A program made the translations under genes and the position numbers. The notes under the pieces are model-generated. The model was not told the origin of the DNA and searched no databases. It saw only the letters and a list, made by a program, of their open reading frames with translations. DNA of 64,000 bases, taken from the NCBI RefSeq assembly GCF_009690625.1, contig NZ_CP033878.1, forward strand, positions 1,736,001-1,800,000, read 5' to 3'. Origin of the DNA: Halorhabdus sp. CBA1104 (GTDB taxonomy: Archaea > Halobacteriota > Halobacteria > Halobacteriales > Haloarculaceae). Positions 35,626 to 44,643 of this stretch are shown in pieces. Position 1 is the first letter of the stretch. Every line of letters starts with the position of its first letter.

Positions 35626-36591
35626 TCAGTCCGAGTTCTCGAAGGAAGACGACCCCGTTTCGGGGTGGGTCAATCCGAGGCCGTCGCGAACACGGTGCCA
35701 CGAGGGTAACAGCGACCGGTGTTTCACCAGCAAGAATCCGACGAAGATCGCCAGGAACCCGACGACTGTCTGGGAGTCGATCACCTCGCCAAAGACCAGC
35801 CAGCTCAGCGCGGTCGCGACGACTGGCTCTAAGTAGACGATGAGATTGCTCTCGGTCGGGCCGATCCGATCGAGCAGGCTGAAATACAGCGAGAACGCGA
35901 TGATGCCCGGCCCGACGACGAGGAACGCGAGCGAGGCGACCGAAAGCGGCGTCCAGACGATCGTCGTGGCCGATTCTCCGGTCGCGTAACTGGTCACCCC
36001 GAGCAGGCCCGCTCCCAGAAGCATTGCCCAGCCCTGCAAAGCGACTGCCGAAAGATCCGTTCGGAGGGGGCGCGTCGCGACCGAGCCAAAGGCGAAACTG
36101 ACCGTCGCGAGCATGACCAGCCCCACGCCCAGAAGGTCCGCACTCGCGACTGTGCCCACGCCGATATCGGAGATGACGACGACGCCCGCGAGCCCGACGA
36201 GCAGTCCCACAACCTGCAGCGCGGTGAGATCACTGTCCGGGAGCAACGCGCTGGCAAACACAGCCGTCAACGCCGGCGAGAGGCTGACGACGATGGCTGC
36301 GACCGCACTCGACCCCGAGAGGTGATCCATCCCGAGGTAGAGAAACGCGTGGTGGCCGGCGATCATGAACGCCCCGGCGACCAGAATACTCCCGACGTCG
36401 GCCAACGACTGTGGATGCCACCGCTGTACCAACAGTGCCGCAAAGCCGACCACGACGACGCCAACCAGCGCGTATCGCAGCCCGGCAAACAGCAGCGGCG
36501 GGAAATACGACAGGCCGACGTCGATCGCGAGGAACGAACTCCCCCAGAGGACGCCGACCACCAGCGAGAGTACGAGAGACTTCGATCGCAT
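35626..36591 (-). CDS. DMT superfamily (EamA) transporter
   Basis: A 321-residue protein with ten helices in two EamA repeats. The first begins SLVVGVLWGSSFLAIDVGLS; the second contains GWAMLLGAGLLGVTSYATGE and ESNLIVYLEPVVATALSWLVFGEV, the usual closing motif. It exports metabolites, nucleobases or amino acids in characterised relatives. It is divergent from an Lrp-family gene, with 176 nt between, which may control it. Confidence 0.87.
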   Translation of the reverse strand: MRSKSLVLSLVVGVLWGSSFLAIDVGLSYFPPLLFAGLRYALVGVVVVGFAALLVQRWHPQSLADVGSILVAGAFMIAGHHAFLYLGMDHLSGSSAVAAIVVSLSPALTAVFASALLPDSDLTALQVVGLLVGLAGVVVISDIGVGTVASADLLGVGLVMLATVSFAFGSVATRPLRTDLSAVALQGWAMLLGAGLLGVTSYATGESATTIVWTPLSVASLAFLVVGPGIIAFSLYFSLLDRIGPTESNLIVYLEPVVATALSWLVFGEVIDSQTVVGFLAIFVGFLLVKHRSLLPSWHRVRDGLGLTHPETGSSSFENSD

Positions 36592-36767
36592 TACGCAGTA
36601 TTTCCGGATGTAGCTATAAGAATCTAACGTATCCTCGAAATAGATTCAACTAGCTGGGCGAGGATGAATGGCAATTTCATGTGGGTCGGATCCCGAACAG
36701 GGGCCGGCAGACAGTTCGAGCAAGCGGAGCGGAGCTTACTTACCGATCACCGCCGACCGTGCCAGGC

Positions 36768-37253
36768 ATGGACGAACGCGACGTACGGATCCTCAAGGCG
36801 ATCGCCGACCTCGGGACCGACAGTCCGGAGCGACTCCACGAGGAGACGGACATTCCAGTCTCGACGATCCACTACCGACTGAACAATCTCCGTGAGGACG
36901 GCGTGATCGAGAACGACCTCAACGATATCGACCTGGATGCGGTCGGACTGGGAGTGACAGTCATCGTCGAAGTGCTCGCCGAGTACAGTGGGACCTACGA
37001 CGCCGTCGCCGAGAAGTTCCGCGCGATCGAGGGCGTCACACAGGTCTACCTGACGATGGGCGAGACGGACTTCATCGTGATCGCCCATCTGACGGACTCG
37101 GATATGGTCGAACGACTCATCAGCGACTTCGAAGCCTTAGAAGAGGTCGAACGAACGAACTCGACGTTCGTCATCTCGACGCTACAGGATAGCCAGCGGG
37201 CCTTGGAAGCCTACGATCTCGAGACGCTGCTTGCCGAACTCGTCGAGGACTAG
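36768..37253 (+). CDS. Lrp/AsnC family transcriptional regulator
   Basis: A 161-residue regulator: a winged helix in residues 1-60 (MDERDVRILKAIADLGTDSP, ETDIPVSTIHYRLNNLREDG) and a RAM effector domain (VTVIVEVLAEYSGTYDAVAE, VTQVYLTMGETDFIVIAHL). Lrp proteins form octamers and respond to amino acids. The chosen ATG is the first residue of the conserved part. Divergence from the DMT exporter suggests it could regulate export; this is inference. It ends 30 nt from the convergent htpX. Confidence 0.9.
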   Translation: MDERDVRILKAIADLGTDSPERLHEETDIPVSTIHYRLNNLREDGVIENDLNDIDLDAVGLGVTVIVEVLAEYSGTYDAVAEKFRAIEGVTQVYLTMGETDFIVIAHLTDSDMVERLISDFEALEEVERTNSTFVISTLQDSQRALEAYDLETLLAELVED

Positions 37254-37283
37254 ATGAAGACAGCGCCGGCCCGTGCCCGCCGT

Positions 37284-38165
37284 TCAAAACGACGTTTCCA
37301 TCTCGCGTTCGAGTTCCTGCAGGCGGTCGATTCGGTTTTCCGTGGTCGGGTGAGTCCGGAAGAGCCGGCCGATCATCCCTTTCGAGATGGGAATGATGAA
37401 AAACGCGTTCATTTCAGACTCGCTCCGGAGGTCTTCCTGTGGAACCCGGTCCATGCGGTTGTCGATTTTCGCCAGTGCCGAGGCCAGCGCCGACGGTTTG
37501 CCGGAGATGATCGCGCCGCCACGGTCTGCGGCGTACTCCCGGTAGCGGCTGAGAGCACGGATCAGGACGTACGAGACGATCCAGACCACGATCGAGACGA
37601 GGATGGCAACGAAGACCCCGCCACCGCCACCACGTCGGTTCCGCCCGCCGGCGAACAGCCAGCCCCAGCGGACGATCAAGAACGCGATCGTCGAGAGAAA
37701 CGAGGCGATCGTCATGACGACCACATCCCGGTTTTTGATGTGGGCGAGTTCGTGAGCGAGCACGCCCTCTAGCTCCTCTTGATCGAGGGTCTGCATGATC
37801 CCCGTCGTCACACAGACGGTGGCATTGTTCTTCGAGCGGCCCGTCGCGAAGGCATTCGGGACCGACGAGTCGGCCACGGCGATATCGGGTTTGGGCAAGT
37901 CAGCCTGCTGAGAGAGGCGGGAGACGCTTCGGTGGAGATCGGGATACTCACTCTCGTCGACGGTGGTTGCGCCCATACTCCGGAGGGCGAGTTTGTCGCT
38001 GAAGAACAGTTGACCAAGCGAGAACAGTCCCATCACGACGACGATCCCGAGGAGGCCAACACCGGCACTCGCCAGGACGCCGACGAAGATGATGTACAGG
38101 ACGAACAGCAGGAACATGGTGACGAACATGCGCCCGCGCAAGCCCCAGTCCGGTTGCCACTGCAT
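37284..38165 (-). CDS. htpX: Zinc metalloprotease HtpX (M48)
   Basis: A 293-residue membrane protease with the zinc site VLAHELAHIKNRDVVVMT (HExxH) and the third ligand Glu in YREYAADRGGA. There are two N-terminal helices (FVTMFLLFVLYIIFVGVLAS and following) and two more after the active site. The motif HPTTENRIDRLQEL closes the M48B family. It degrades damaged membrane proteins. The start at 38165 (MQWQPDWGLRGRMF) fits relatives; the frame is open far upstream without homology. Confidence 0.92.
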   Translation of the reverse strand: MQWQPDWGLRGRMFVTMFLLFVLYIIFVGVLASAGVGLLGIVVVMGLFSLGQLFFSDKLALRSMGATTVDESEYPDLHRSVSRLSQQADLPKPDIAVADSSVPNAFATGRSKNNATVCVTTGIMQTLDQEELEGVLAHELAHIKNRDVVVMTIASFLSTIAFLIVRWGWLFAGGRNRRGGGGGVFVAILVSIVVWIVSYVLIRALSRYREYAADRGGAIISGKPSALASALAKIDNRMDRVPQEDLRSESEMNAFFIIPISKGMIGRLFRTHPTTENRIDRLQELEREMETSF

Positions 38166-38391
38166 ACACATCCGATAGGTCAGCAGGGATCTAAACTCCT
38201 CCGGGTTGGGCAAAGCCGTCCACGACGGGACACTGGAAACGGCTAGCTCTCCGGTGGCGGCTGTCTCGATCGGGTTCTGAGGCTGTGGGACGGCCGAGGA
38301 GACAGTGACTCGGTACTCGCGGCAGGTCCGCTGTGACCGATCAGACGCGGCCACCGACAGCACAGCCAGTGTCGATCGAAGATAAAGAAGC

Positions 38392-38405
38392 CCCCAATAT
38401 TGGGG
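38392..38405. promoter_or_regulatory. 14-bp perfect palindrome upstream of the geranylgeranyl reductase gene
   Basis: CCCCAATATTGGGG is self-complementary across all 14 bp and lies 45-58 nt before the reductase start, in the 284-nt region shared with the divergent htpX. This is a natural place for an operator controlling one or both genes. The regulator is unknown. Confidence 0.5.
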
Positions 38406-38449
38406 TACGATGAAGGAACACTCATTAGGGCGAAGCTAGATGGCCATGT

Positions 38450-39679
38450 ATGTCCGAGCGTTACGACGCGGTGATCGCCGGTGCCGGGCCGGCCGGTGCC
38501 CAATGTGCCCGCGACCTTGCGAGGCGGGGCTACGACGTGGTCGTTCTCGAGACGGAGGCCGAAGCCGACTTTCCCAGACAGAGCAACAAGTCCACGGGCG
38601 GAACCTTCCCGTCGATGCTGTCCTCGTTCGGGATTCCGGACGACGTCGTCATGCAGTTTACCGATAGCGTGGTGATCGAATCGCCCAGCGAATACCTCCG
38701 GCAAACACAGACCGGGGCTGTGCTTGATTTCGCTGCGTTCAAACAGTTCCTCGTCGCCGACAGCCGCGAGAACGGAGCGAACTATCGGTTCGACGCCCGC
38801 GTTTCCGGACCAGTCATGGAGAACGGAGAAGTCGCTGGCGTCCGATACAACGGGTCCAAAGAGGTCCATGCCGACGTCGTGATCGACGCGACGGGACCGG
38901 CCGCACCGATCGCGTCGGAACTCGGTGTGTCGGACCTCGAACGGGAACGACACGCAATCGGTATCGAATACGAGATGGCAGGCGTCGATCTCGATCCCGA
39001 CGGCTATGCCGACCTGAACGACGCGATGATGCTCCGGCTCGATCACGAGTACGCGCCGGGTGGCTACGCCTGGATCTTCCACACCGGACAAGACACGGCG
39101 AAAGTTGGCCTGTGTTACATCAACAACGACAGCTATCAGCGCTACGCCCAAACCGATCGCACGATCGACGGCTACCTCCAACACTGGCTCGACACCGATC
39201 CACGATTCGCCGACGCGACGCAGATCGAAGGTCACCAACACCGTGGGTCAGCACACATCCAACACCCTGGCCAGATGAGTACGGACAACTTCATCGCGAT
39301 CGGCGACACCGTTCCCTCGATCGATCCACTGTGGGGCGAAGGCATCCACAACGCGATGAAATCCGGACGGGCGGCAGCAGTCACTGTCGACCAATCACTC
39401 ACACCGGCCCAACCGGACACGTCCGCCGAGGCAATGGCCTTCTACGAGACACTCTGGCACCGGGAAGTCGCCCCACGGATGGACGCGCGCCTGCGGTTGA
39501 CTGAAATGCTCTATCTCGCCCCGAACGACCGGTACGACCGGCTCCTCTCGGATCTAAACGGGCTGGACGACGAGACGCTGGCTCGCGCAAACAACGGCAG
39601 CTGGCGAGCGATCGCGAAGTTGATCCACGTCCAGGACGTGCCGTTGCTCGCCCAGTTTGCCAAAGAACAACTCGCCTGA
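38450..39679 (+). CDS. Geranylgeranyl reductase family FAD-dependent oxidoreductase
   Basis: A 409-residue flavoprotein: the FAD-binding start YDAVIAGAGPAGAQCARDLA with the acidic end VVVLE, the middle motif VVIDATGPAAPIASELGV, and the second FAD contact NFIAIGDTVPSIDPLWGEGI. Closest in type to digeranylgeranylglycerophospholipid reductases, which saturate archaeal lipid chains, but also related to other FAD monooxygenase-like haloarchaeal proteins. No lipid gene is adjacent, so the substrate is not certain. Confidence 0.83.
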   Translation: MSERYDAVIAGAGPAGAQCARDLARRGYDVVVLETEAEADFPRQSNKSTGGTFPSMLSSFGIPDDVVMQFTDSVVIESPSEYLRQTQTGAVLDFAAFKQFLVADSRENGANYRFDARVSGPVMENGEVAGVRYNGSKEVHADVVIDATGPAAPIASELGVSDLERERHAIGIEYEMAGVDLDPDGYADLNDAMMLRLDHEYAPGGYAWIFHTGQDTAKVGLCYINNDSYQRYAQTDRTIDGYLQHWLDTDPRFADATQIEGHQHRGSAHIQHPGQMSTDNFIAIGDTVPSIDPLWGEGIHNAMKSGRAAAVTVDQSLTPAQPDTSAEAMAFYETLWHREVAPRMDARLRLTEMLYLAPNDRYDRLLSDLNGLDDETLARANNGSWRAIAKLIHVQDVPLLAQFAKEQLA

Positions 39680-39725
39680 GGGCGATCGAGTCGGCGGGAG
39701 TTCACCAGACAGTCGATGGGGCGAC

Positions 39726-40601
39726 TCAGCGTCGATCGTCGTGGCTGTTTGCCGACCACGCAGAACAGGGCTCGATATCGTCCATGTATCGGTCATCGTG
39801 GGCACAAAACGGCTGGATCTCCTCGTCGACGCGAACGTAATGAAAGTGCTCGCAGTTGCCACAGTAGCGATCGGGCTGGCCGCGGGTTGCCGCGCTCTCG
39901 ACAACCGTGTCCTCGGTATCGGCCGGGCCAGCCGTCGCGGAGCCGCCATCGCTGGCCGCGCGGTTCGAGTCCTCGTGTTCCCGGTCAGCCGGTCCCACTG
40001 GCCCGGTCTGGGTCGGCACCTCGCCGTCGGGATCGGTCCCGAACAGCCCGACCCCACCCGTCGCCGTGGCGGCCCCGTCGGTCTCCCGGACGAGTTCGAT
40101 CTGTCCTTCCTGGGTGATTCGCATTTCAGCTGTCCCGCCGGGTGATTTGCGGGTCTTGAACGTCGCCACGGCGACGAACAGACACCAGCCGGTCGTGACC
40201 GCGCCGACGAAATAGACAGAAAGCGTCGTCAGTGTGAGCAATGGATCGGCGGCCGGCGCACCGGGCCACTGAGTCGGATAAGCATGCGTGAACAGAGCAA
40301 CCCCGAACACACAGAGACTGGCACCGATAGCGGCTGCGGCACGTGTCACGCGACTGGACGGGAGGACAGTGAAGATACCCACGAACGTCGCTGGCAGGCC
40401 GAACCCGGCGAGAATGCCAGCGAGTTCGCGGGCTCCGTACGTCCCCAGATCGAACCACGAGCCCACGCCCGCCGTTGCCAACACGACACCGGCCGCTGTC
40501 AAGGCCACACCGAGCCCGAAGAGGCCACCGCCCACGAGGATACGACGACGATCGGCAACCGCCCCCACCCGGTGCCGATAGACGGCCGTCAAACTGGTCA
40601 T
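39726..40601 (-). CDS. Haloarchaeal four-helix membrane protein with C-terminal Cys motif (DUF7139-like)
   Basis: A 291-residue protein. Four membrane helices in the N-terminal half (for example LVGGGLFGLGVALTAAGVVL, LLTLTTLSVYFVGAVTTGWC) are followed by a KSPGGTAEMRITQEGQIELV segment, an acidic linker and a cysteine-rich end (RYCGNCEHFHYV, IQPFCAHDD, DIEPCSAW) that could bind zinc. The start at 40601 is chosen over an upstream ATG five codons earlier. Function unknown. Confidence 0.72.
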   Translation of the reverse strand: MTSLTAVYRHRVGAVADRRRILVGGGLFGLGVALTAAGVVLATAGVGSWFDLGTYGARELAGILAGFGLPATFVGIFTVLPSSRVTRAAAAIGASLCVFGVALFTHAYPTQWPGAPAADPLLTLTTLSVYFVGAVTTGWCLFVAVATFKTRKSPGGTAEMRITQEGQIELVRETDGAATATGGVGLFGTDPDGEVPTQTGPVGPADREHEDSNRAASDGGSATAGPADTEDTVVESAATRGQPDRYCGNCEHFHYVRVDEEIQPFCAHDDRYMDDIEPCSAWSANSHDDRR

Positions 40602-40801
40602 GCGGCCTCCTACCACGGGGATCCACTAAACTCTGCGTCAGACGTCCGGCATGCGATATGACACACGACGGGCCTGCAGCATCGCTGACCGTGCCAGGAT
40701 CGGTTGGCTCCACTCACGCAGAGTGGGGAGAGGCCCGCCAGGGACGACCCTGGAGTGTCGCGGCCGAAAACACTAATCGCCGTGGCGGCCAACCGCGGCA
40801 C

Positions 40802-41089
40802 ATGGCCGAAGACAACGACGAAGACAGCGAGGGTCCCGCAGTGGCGCTGGGAGAGGGGAAATCAGTCTCCGGTGTTCCCCTGGCGCGTGTGTCCTCGCGT
40901 CTGTCCTACGGGATCGAGAAGAGCACGGTCCGACGACGCGCGGGCGAGACAGAGATCCGGACGCCAGACGGCCCGCAACCGCTCGGGACTGTACTGGACG
41001 AACTCGACGAGACGTACTTCGATCGCCGCCAGTCTTTCGAGACGGCCGTCCGGGAGGTCGTCGGCACCGGCCCAGTGCCGACCGAGTGA
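40802..41089 (+). CDS. DUF5789 family protein
   Basis: A 95-residue acidic haloarchaeal protein with the family core GVPLARVSSRLSYGIEKSTV, RTPDGPQPLGTVLDELDETY and ETAVREVVGTGPVPTE. Residues 1-15 are disordered and acidic. The start at 40802 is the first in-frame Met after the upstream shadow frame. Function unknown; related small proteins are widespread in halophiles. It is convergent with a DUF302 gene, with 28 nt between. Confidence 0.8.
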   Translation: MAEDNDEDSEGPAVALGEGKSVSGVPLARVSSRLSYGIEKSTVRRRAGETEIRTPDGPQPLGTVLDELDETYFDRRQSFETAVREVVGTGPVPTE

Positions 41090-41117
41090 ATCTGGCCTGC
41101 TGCCGGCTGTCTCGTCG

Positions 41118-41537
41118 TCAAGCGTCCGTCTGCGAGACGGGCGTCGCTTCGGGGACAGCGTGCATCGCCGCATCGAGTCCCGAAGCAACGTCGTCGACGA
41201 TCACTTCGAGACCGTCACTGTCGGTGAGTGAGAACAGCGTCGCCGGATCGACAACGTTGATGCCGACGCCCGCCTCGTCTTCGTAGACGACGACGTTGCA
41301 GGGCAACAGTGCCCCGAGTTCGTACTCGGCGTCCAGAGCGTCGGACGCGAGAGCCGGATTACACGCACCGAGGATCCGATATCGGTCGAAGTCCTCGTCG
41401 AGTTTCGTCTCGAAGGCCGCCTGGATGTCGATGTCGGCTAGGACACCGAACCCTTCCTCGGCGAGTGCATCTGTCACCGTCTCGATCGTCTCCGCGAAGG
41501 CTGCGTCAACTCGGTACTGATTCACATATGTCGCCAT
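41118..41537 (-). CDS. DUF302 domain protein
   Basis: A 139-residue protein with the DUF302 pattern: FAETIETVTDALAEEGFGVL, the central YRILGACNPALASDALD, and LLPCNVVVYEDEAGVGINVV. The two cysteines in ACNP and LPCNV are conserved features. The family is soluble and of unknown function, sometimes found with redox or sulfur genes. A second DUF302 gene lies 0.3 kb away on the other strand. Confidence 0.88.
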   Translation of the reverse strand: MATYVNQYRVDAAFAETIETVTDALAEEGFGVLADIDIQAAFETKLDEDFDRYRILGACNPALASDALDAEYELGALLPCNVVVYEDEAGVGINVVDPATLFSLTDSDGLEVIVDDVASGLDAAMHAVPEATPVSQTDA

Positions 41538-41603
41538 ACGATACACGAGGAGGCCAAGACACGTAAGTACTCGCGTGCCCCCAACATCGCTCGTAAGTGG
41601 TTT

Positions 41604-41756
41604 TCATAGACGAGACGACAGCAGTTGCCGGCGAAGCCGCCACGCTGGACCGAACTCACGGACAACGACCCAGAGGGCCACTATCGCGACGAGCGTAATC
41701 GGGAGACTTTCGAGCGCGGTATCGACGACACGTGTCGGCTCGAACGAGACAAGCAT
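41604..41756 (-). CDS. Small single-helix membrane protein
   Basis: A 50-residue frame: a short polar start MLVSFEPTRVVDTALES, one hydrophobic helix LPITLVAIVALWVVVREFG, and a basic end PAWRLRRQLLSSRL, a plausible small membrane protein with its C-terminus in the cytoplasm. It lies between and divergent from the second DUF302 gene (97 nt). It is below usual size limits, so its reality rests on the amphipathic layout only. Confidence 0.45.
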   Translation of the reverse strand: MLVSFEPTRVVDTALESLPITLVAIVALWVVVREFGPAWRLRRQLLSSRL

Positions 41757-41852
41757 ATCGGAGACAGAAACGGTACGCACCGCAGTGTTTCGACGAGCCA
41801 GTGCTCCACAGAGACACGGAAACTTTTCTCCCGGCCGGCCGTGTGGGACAGT

Positions 41853-42299
41853 ATGGCACTTCCGATCGACCCGACCGAAATCGATCCCGCGGACATCGGT
41901 CAAGAACGCGCAACACTGGAAATGGCCCACGAGGAAGCGATCGAGCACGTCCGGACGGCGTTCACCGACGCCGGATTCGGCGTCGCGACGGAGTTCTCCC
42001 CCTCGGAATTGCTGAACGAGAAAATCGACGCCGACAGAGACCCCTATCACGTCCTCGGAGCCTGCAACCCGACCATCGCAGATCGAACGCTGGACGCCAC
42101 CGAGGGTCGTATCGGGGGTCTCTTCCCGTGTAACGTCGTGATCCACGAGATCGAGCCGGGCGTCCAGGAAGTCTATCACGTCTCGATCATGCGAATCGCA
42201 CGGTTGGTCGGGCTAGCCCCCGACGACGAACAGATGGCCGAGATCATCGACGAGACCGGCGAATTCGTCGAGGAAGCCTACGGGAACCTCGAACAGTGA
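41853..42299 (+). CDS. DUF302 domain protein
   Basis: A 148-residue paralogue of the gene at 41118, sharing EEAIEHVRTAFTDAGFGVAT, YHVLGACNPTIADRTLDA and LFPCNVVIHEIEPG. It has a longer C-terminal helix (PDDEQMAEIIDETGEFVEEA). The ATG at 41853 follows a TATA-like region near 41822 (AACTTTTC). Two DUF302 copies within 1 kb suggest a local duplication. Confidence 0.87.
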   Translation: MALPIDPTEIDPADIGQERATLEMAHEEAIEHVRTAFTDAGFGVATEFSPSELLNEKIDADRDPYHVLGACNPTIADRTLDATEGRIGGLFPCNVVIHEIEPGVQEVYHVSIMRIARLVGLAPDDEQMAEIIDETGEFVEEAYGNLEQ

Positions 42300-42341
42300 C
42301 GCCAACAGTCACCTGAGCACCCACAGCAATCCACAGAAGAG

Positions 42342-43196
42342 TTAGGAGACGCGAGGGGAGACCATCACGGCGAAGACATAGACGATGAGAAAGCCCAAAC
42401 AATAGCCAAGCAGGTGACCGTAGAGATCGAAAATGGCGGCGTTACCGGCGGACGTTCGGTAAAACGCTAGAAACGGGAAGACGAACAAGACGCCCAATCC
42501 GATCACGGCAAGTTCGAAGTTGCCGTCGCCCCAACCATCGACGACGCTGCTCCAGGTCGGAACCCCCATCTCAGCCAGGAGTGAGCCGACGTAGAGCAAT
42601 CCACTGCCAGCCGACACGAGTGCGATTTCCCTCATCCAAGCCCAGGTTGGGATCGAGAGCACCGTGATCAGCGCGATCGTAAAGAACAGCAACGCTGGTG
42701 CATCTCGCTCCTGGAGCGTGCACGAGAGATGCGTACTCGTGTGGCTGACGACCATGAAACACAGCAATCCGACGAGCGCAGAGTTGAGGCCCGAAAAGCC
42801 AAACAGGATGCGCTCACGTGGGAAGACGAACTGCAAACCGGCCAACGCGAGCGGAAAGGCGACCAAAAACGTCACGAAGGCCCAGCGATACAACTGTCGC
42901 CGTCCTCCCGAGACACTCAGCACGTAACCGGTCGGCACAGCGAGAGCGTACAAGAGTAGATTGCCGAGCAAATGCTCGTAACTCAGGTGAACAAACGGTG
43001 CCGTGTACGCCGTCAGCAGTGTCGGATCCGAGACGGCGAACAACAGTTGCTCGCGGTAGTTCAGTGGGAGCGTAAAGACGGCGACGAGTGCGACCGGGAC
43101 CAGTCCCAGCAACGCGAAATCGATAGCGTGAGGGACGGACAGCGACCCCGCAGACGGCGGCCAACTACCGGGTAATCGCTGTCGGTTCTCCGCCAT
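42342..43196 (-). CDS. Rhomboid-like intramembrane serine protease
   Basis: A 284-residue polytopic protein with rhomboid features: FVHLSYEHLLGNLLLYALA (the HxxxN-type helix), the nucleophile Ser135 in LFGFSGLNSALVGL, and the catalytic His261 in DLYGHLLGYCLGFL. Seven to eight helices are visible. Rhomboids cleave membrane proteins within the bilayer. The start at 43196 (MAENRQRLPG) is preferred to the upstream ATG at 43325, whose extra residues look untranslated. Confidence 0.8.
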   Translation of the reverse strand: MAENRQRLPGSWPPSAGSLSVPHAIDFALLGLVPVALVAVFTLPLNYREQLLFAVSDPTLLTAYTAPFVHLSYEHLLGNLLLYALAVPTGYVLSVSGGRRQLYRWAFVTFLVAFPLALAGLQFVFPRERILFGFSGLNSALVGLLCFMVVSHTSTHLSCTLQERDAPALLFFTIALITVLSIPTWAWMREIALVSAGSGLLYVGSLLAEMGVPTWSSVVDGWGDGNFELAVIGLGVLFVFPFLAFYRTSAGNAAIFDLYGHLLGYCLGFLIVYVFAVMVSPRVS

Positions 43197-43412
43197 ACGA
43201 TGTGTTGGCTCGTCGGACGCTTGATGTTTACTCTCCGGTTTCAACAGCTGATAGACAACGCACTCGTCTCGAACAACCAACAGGGACCGGGACCAGCCGC
43301 TGTGTGAGAGTGTAAGTCGAGTCACGGCGGCGTGTGGTCACCCAGATCCACCACCCGCGGCTGGAGTTGGCCGTCCGATCTCCGTGGACTCACTGCTGAA
43401 GTCCGCCAAATG

Positions 43413-44552
43413 TTACCACAAGCGTTTGAGTCGAACCCACAACGGAACATCTCGATCAGTCCGGCGGTTGCGACGTTTTCGAACACCTAACAATCCGAAG
43501 ACAACGGTCAACACACCAAAGATCAACGTAGCGTTGATCGCCCAAAGCGCCAAGAGGGGGTGTACATTGTGCAGAGCAACGAGCAGGGACGGCGGGAGGA
43601 CGACGACGTACCGGCGTTCGGCAACAGACACGATCCGCTCTTCGCCCGGAGGCGGCGCGGCGACCGACAGCGTCGTCGAATCTCGCTCACCGCCCGGGAT
43701 ATCCAGCCATGGGTCCTGAAGTGCATCCTCTGCGGTAGCGTCGAAGACGACGAGCATCGTCACCATCGCGTCTTCGTTCGTGACAGTCATCTCGATGGTT
43801 GCCTGCTCGCCCGCGATAGCCTGGTTGCCGTTCACATCGTCGCCGATCGGAATATGATGTGTCGTATTCGGAAAGATCATCGCTGCGTTGGCCGGGATCA
43901 ACACGATGGCGAGAAAGAACAGTGCGGCAAACCGCGGATCGAACGCATCGATGGCACCCGAATGGGACCGTTCACGAGTCGAACGCGTTCCCAGACCGCT
44001 GAGCAGGCTCACGACGAACAAAAGAAGGCCGGAAGCCAGGAGTACCGAGCCGGCCTGCTGGGATTCATCGACGTTTTCGATGCCGAGGACAGTGGTCACG
44101 GCAGCCAAGATATTGGTGATGACGACGCGACCACCGAGAATGAGAGTCCCCAGAACGGGAATCGTGACGACGTGCCCGCCCGGTTGCCACGCGACGGCGA
44201 CGACCTGATCGTCCGTCACCGGCGGTTCACCGCCATCCTGATCGGTGAAGGGGTTGGCATCACCGCGTGTGATATAGCCATCGGCAGTTACGTCGACCAC
44301 GCGGTGGGTCGTCAATCCGCCGCCCTGGATCTCCTGGGCCTCGAAGACGACGACGTCGCCTTCTTGGATCTCACCCGCGACGAGTTCCGGAATCGCAACG
44401 AACCCATCCCCTTCGTCGATCGTCGGCGACATACTGCCGGAAGTCACGAAGCTCAGCAATATCGGCTGCCCGATGAGTGCACCCACGAGAAAGAGCACCA
44501 CCAAGACAAAGAGCAAAAAGCTCAGTGCCCTGACTACGTGGGTCCGGAGCAT
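43413..44552 (-). CDS. Signal peptidase I (archaeal S26B type) with long C-terminal extension
   Basis: A 379-residue membrane protein. Residues 1-150 are the peptidase: an N-terminal anchor (SFLLFVLVVLFLVGALIGQP), the nucleophile Ser40 in VTSGSMSPTIDEGDGF, His83 in TTHRVVDVT (the archaeal replacement of the bacterial Lys) and Asp98 in ITRGDANPF. The extension has a helix at ~165-190, another at ~208-228, an external domain (EQATIEMTVTNEDAMVTMLV) and a last helix before a basic tail. Extensions of this kind are absent from housekeeping signal peptidases. It heads a block of exported proteins and is probably their dedicated processing enzyme, like SipW. Confidence 0.87.
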   Translation of the reverse strand: MLRTHVVRALSFLLFVLVVLFLVGALIGQPILLSFVTSGSMSPTIDEGDGFVAIPELVAGEIQEGDVVVFEAQEIQGGGLTTHRVVDVTADGYITRGDANPFTDQDGGEPPVTDDQVVAVAWQPGGHVVTIPVLGTLILGGRVVITNILAAVTTVLGIENVDESQQAGSVLLASGLLLFVVSLLSGLGTRSTRERSHSGAIDAFDPRFAALFFLAIVLIPANAAMIFPNTTHHIPIGDDVNGNQAIAGEQATIEMTVTNEDAMVTMLVVFDATAEDALQDPWLDIPGGERDSTTLSVAAPPPGEERIVSVAERRYVVVLPPSLLVALHNVHPLLALWAINATLIFGVLTVVFGLLGVRKRRNRRTDRDVPLWVRLKRLW

Positions 44553-44643
44553 GCGTCGTCTCGAGTATACACGACGAGTACTAAAGCAGTGTTGTTCAGC
44601 CCGTCGTCACCAATTACCTCGTGATCAACCGAGGCGTGGGTTG

